DNA of 64,000 nt, taken from NCBI RefSeq assembly GCF_041380235.1, contig NZ_JBGIYY010000006.1, positions 156,266 to 220,265 of the forward strand, given 5' to 3'. A program made the position numbers and the translations under genes. Every line of letters begins with the position of its first letter. Position 1 is the first letter of the stretch. Shown here piece after piece: positions 62,157 to 64,000 of the stretch. The notes below the pieces were generated by a model that worked only from the letters and a program-made list of their open reading frames with translations, was not told the DNA's origin and did no database searches. Source of the DNA: Glaciecola sp041380235. GTDB taxonomy: Bacteria; Pseudomonadota; Gammaproteobacteria; Enterobacterales; Alteromonadaceae.

Positions 62157-63671
62157 ATGAATAATGTAACCACCACAGAAATAGTAAACCGCGTTTGGAA
62201 TTACGCTCATGTATTACGAGATGAAGGCGTAGGCTATGGCGACTATGTAGAGCAACTCACCTATCTCATTTTCCTTAAAATGACCGCAGAACGTGTTGCC
62301 GGTGGCCAAGAAGGTGAAAGCCTTGCAACAGTGCAATGGAACAAACTAATTAAGCTTGATGGTTCTGATTTAGAGCAAGAATATCGGCACACCCTAGAAA
62401 AATTAGGCACGCAAAAAGGAACATTAGGTACGATTTTTCGTAAAGCGCAAAATAAGATCCAAGATCCTGCGAAGCTTGAACGTCTAATAGACATGATAAA
62501 TAAGGAGTCATGGTCAACGCTGAGTATCGATGTTAAAGGTGCAATCTACGAAGGCCTTTTACAAAAAGGTGCAGAAAGTGAAAAGAAAGGTGCTGGCCAG
62601 TACTTTACTCCAAGACCAATTATAGAAGCCATTGTTGATGTGATGCAGCCGCAACCCATGCAGATTATAGCCGACCCTGCATGTGGTACGGGCGGTTTTT
62701 TAACGGTAGCGCATGACTATATTGTTAATAATGTAGAACGACCACTTTCCAAAAAAGAAGCCCGTTTTTTAAAGGAAGATGGCTTTAGAGGTAATGATAT
62801 TTCTGATTCGGTTGCTCGTTTATGTGCCATGAATTTGTATTTACACGGCATTGGTACCAGTGAATGCCCTATTTCTACAAGTGATGCATTAGCCAAAGAA
62901 GTTGGTGCAGATAAAGTGGATATGGTGCTGGCTAATCCTCCATTTGGTAAAAAAAGCTCAGTTACTGTTATTAGTGAAAAAACAGGCAAGATTGAAAAAG
63001 AAAAACTTACTTATGAACGTGAAGACTTTTGGGCTGATTCGTCAAACAAACAACTAAACTTTGTGCAACACATCGGCAATATGCTGAAAGTAGGCGGTAA
63101 AGCAGCAGTTGTTTTACCTGACAATGTATTGTTTGAAGGCGGTGCTGGTGAAACTATCCGTAAGACATTGCTTGCACGGTTTAATTTGCACACAATTTTA
63201 CGTTTACCTACAGGAATCTTTTATGCTCAGGGTGTAAAAGCAAATGTGTTATTTTTTGATGCGAAACCAGCATCTAAAAAAGCATGGACTGAAAACGTAT
63301 GGGTTTACGATTTCCGAACCAATGTTCACATGACACTCAAAACCAAAAAATTAATGCGTTCAGATTTTGATGAATTTGTAGAGTTATATTCTGCATCAGA
63401 TATCAAAAATCGTGTTTCAAATTGGCAAGAGGAGCCACGTGAAGAAGATGGAGGTCCCGGTCCTGATGGCAGATGGCGTAAATTTAGCTACGATGAGATC
63501 ATTGCGAGAGACAAAACTAACCTTGATATCTCGTGGTTAAAAGATGATTCACTTGAAGATACCGAGAACCTTCAACCTCCAGCAGTCATCGCCAGCGAAA
63601 TAGTTGAGTTGTTAACCGCAGCACTCGAAGAGTTCAAAAGCGTCGAAGATGCGCTCGTTGAGGAAGACTGA
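62157..63671 (+). CDS. hsdM: Type I restriction enzyme M subunit (N6-adenine methylase)
   Basis: This is a 504-residue methyltransferase subunit. An N-terminal helical HsdM domain (1-140, with VEQLTYLIFLKMTAE) precedes the catalytic core with the AdoMet loop DPACGTGGF from Asp173 and NPPFG from Asn260, the target-adenine motif. QYFTPRPIIEAIVD and VLPDNVLFEGG are also typical. Together with HsdS it methylates the recognition site to protect self DNA. It is the last gene of the operon, unusually placed after hsdS and the ATPase/HNH pair. Confidence 0.95.
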   Translation: MNNVTTTEIVNRVWNYAHVLRDEGVGYGDYVEQLTYLIFLKMTAERVAGGQEGESLATVQWNKLIKLDGSDLEQEYRHTLEKLGTQKGTLGTIFRKAQNKIQDPAKLERLIDMINKESWSTLSIDVKGAIYEGLLQKGAESEKKGAGQYFTPRPIIEAIVDVMQPQPMQIIADPACGTGGFLTVAHDYIVNNVERPLSKKEARFLKEDGFRGNDISDSVARLCAMNLYLHGIGTSECPISTSDALAKEVGADKVDMVLANPPFGKKSSVTVISEKTGKIEKEKLTYEREDFWADSSNKQLNFVQHIGNMLKVGGKAAVVLPDNVLFEGGAGETIRKTLLARFNLHTILRLPTGIFYAQGVKANVLFFDAKPASKKAWTENVWVYDFRTNVHMTLKTKKLMRSDFDEFVELYSASDIKNRVSNWQEEPREEDGGPGPDGRWRKFSYDEIIARDKTNLDISWLKDDSLEDTENLQPPAVIASEIVELLTAALEEFKSVEDALVEED

Positions 63672-63697
63672 ATTTCTCTTCCTTATTAGTTGTTAAT

Positions 63698-63795
63698 TTG
63701 CACCGCTATGGAGCCATTCGACTTGCGGCGTAATGGCACCATCTAATTTGCACCTAATGGCACCACCTGATTTGCGGCTAATGGAGCCACTTTAG
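63698..63795. repeat. Terminal multiple repeats of the IS21 element
   Basis: Four imperfect units of 24-25 bases begin at 63698, 63723, 63748 and 63772. Each starts TTGC and contains ATGGAGCC or ATGGCACC. Such repeats at IS21 ends are the transposase binding sites. Confidence 0.8.
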
Positions 63796-63868
63796 CCATC
63801 CTTTTCCTTCTCAAACTTCATTGTAAATAGCGTATCGTTATGTCTACTTTTTAGACAAGGAGATGCGC

Positions 63869-64000
63869 ATGGCAAACAAGAGGTTTGAAATGTACGAATA
63901 TCGACACATACTCGTTCGGATGCGAATGGGTGAATCTAATCGCGCTATTGCTCAAAGTGGGTTAATGGGGCGTAAAAAGGCGCAGAAGTTAAGGGATACC
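63869..64000 (+). CDS. istA: IS21-family transposase IstA, N-terminal part
   Basis: The first 44 codons are present. The ATG at 63869 follows AAGGAG with a 6-base gap; an in-frame ATG two codons earlier overlaps that site and is less likely. The peptide MANKRFEMYEYRHILVRMRMG followed by SNRAIAQSGLMGRKKAQKL is the N-terminal helix-turn-helix of IstA, which binds the terminal repeats. The DDE domain and the istB helper lie outside the window. Confidence 0.88.
   Translation, partial: MANKRFEMYEYRHILVRMRMGESNRAIAQSGLMGRKKAQKLRDT

Larger units (their letters stand above)
63690..64000 (+). mobile_element. IS21-family insertion sequence, left end, incomplete
   Basis: The element starts about 20 bases after the hsdM stop and runs past the window. 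Its left end carries the multiple repeats typical of IS21 elements and is followed by istA. The exact outer end cannot be fixed without the right end. It does not disrupt hsdM. Confidence 0.85.

Noticed and set aside
63698..63795. CRISPR-like repeats after hsdM
   Set aside because: Units are contiguous and match the terminal repeats of an IS21 element with istA directly after.

Overview
The window looks like chromosome from a marine gammaproteobacterium of the Alteromonadaceae type (Alteromonas/Glaciecola/Paraglaciecola relatives). This is inferred from protein families only: a GlcNAc gene set of the nagP/nagA/nagB-II/nagK kind, a TonB receptor of the TIGR01782 type, many GGDEF/EAL proteins and an SO_0444-type Cu/Zn exporter with its MerR regulator. 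No rRNA or tRNA gene was found that could fix the genus.

Layout. 1-1.9 kb: a cut-off DJ-1/PfpI gene, then a ZntR-like regulator and metal exporter translated as a coupled pair from a MerR-type promoter with a 20-bp spacer. 2.0-2.6 kb: 83 head-to-tail copies of a 7-bp G-rich unit. 2.8-34 kb: mostly ordinary chromosomal genes, including a Pmp3-like peptide, an old yellow enzyme, an AbgT transporter, FKBP, four cyclic-di-GMP enzymes (two of them gapless paralogues on opposite strands), threonine aldolase, a porin, MoeB, peptidases and a large surface lipoprotein. Inside this stretch, 20.7-22.3 kb holds a small accessory patch with a CcdA/CcdB toxin-antitoxin pair and a RhuM-Fic protein.

34.2-38.9 kb is a second accessory patch. 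It contains a class II Fic protein with degenerate 24-bp repeats upstream, a scar where an integrase remnant abuts a beheaded lipocalin, palindromic non-coding elements, and an isolated DUF4062-HTH-HAD fusion protein that looks like a candidate single-gene defence or signalling module.

39-50.7 kb is a coherent GlcNAc utilisation locus. A TonB receptor is followed on the same strand by a phosphodiester glycosidase (NAGPA-like), GlcNAc kinase, SIS-type glucosamine-6-phosphate deaminase, GlcNAc-6-P deacetylase and a NagP-like permease. A divergent ROK regulator presumably controls it. The glycosidase suggests that the substrate is GlcNAc in phosphodiester linkage, not only chitin.

51-64 kb is a defence island. 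A two-gene unit (SF1 helicase with a large unknown N-terminus, plus a DUF5677/DUF6988-like protein) diverges from a type I restriction operon. That operon reads small HTH protein, hsdR, hsdS, AAA ATPase, HNH nuclease, hsdM, so a Septu-like ptuA/ptuB pair sits inside the restriction operon with overlapping or near-touching genes. An IS21-family element begins just after hsdM and runs off the window.

The most promising undescribed systems are the DUF4062-HTH-HAD protein, the helicase/DUF pair, and the nested type I RM-Septu operon. All functional statements about them are inference from domain content and gene order.
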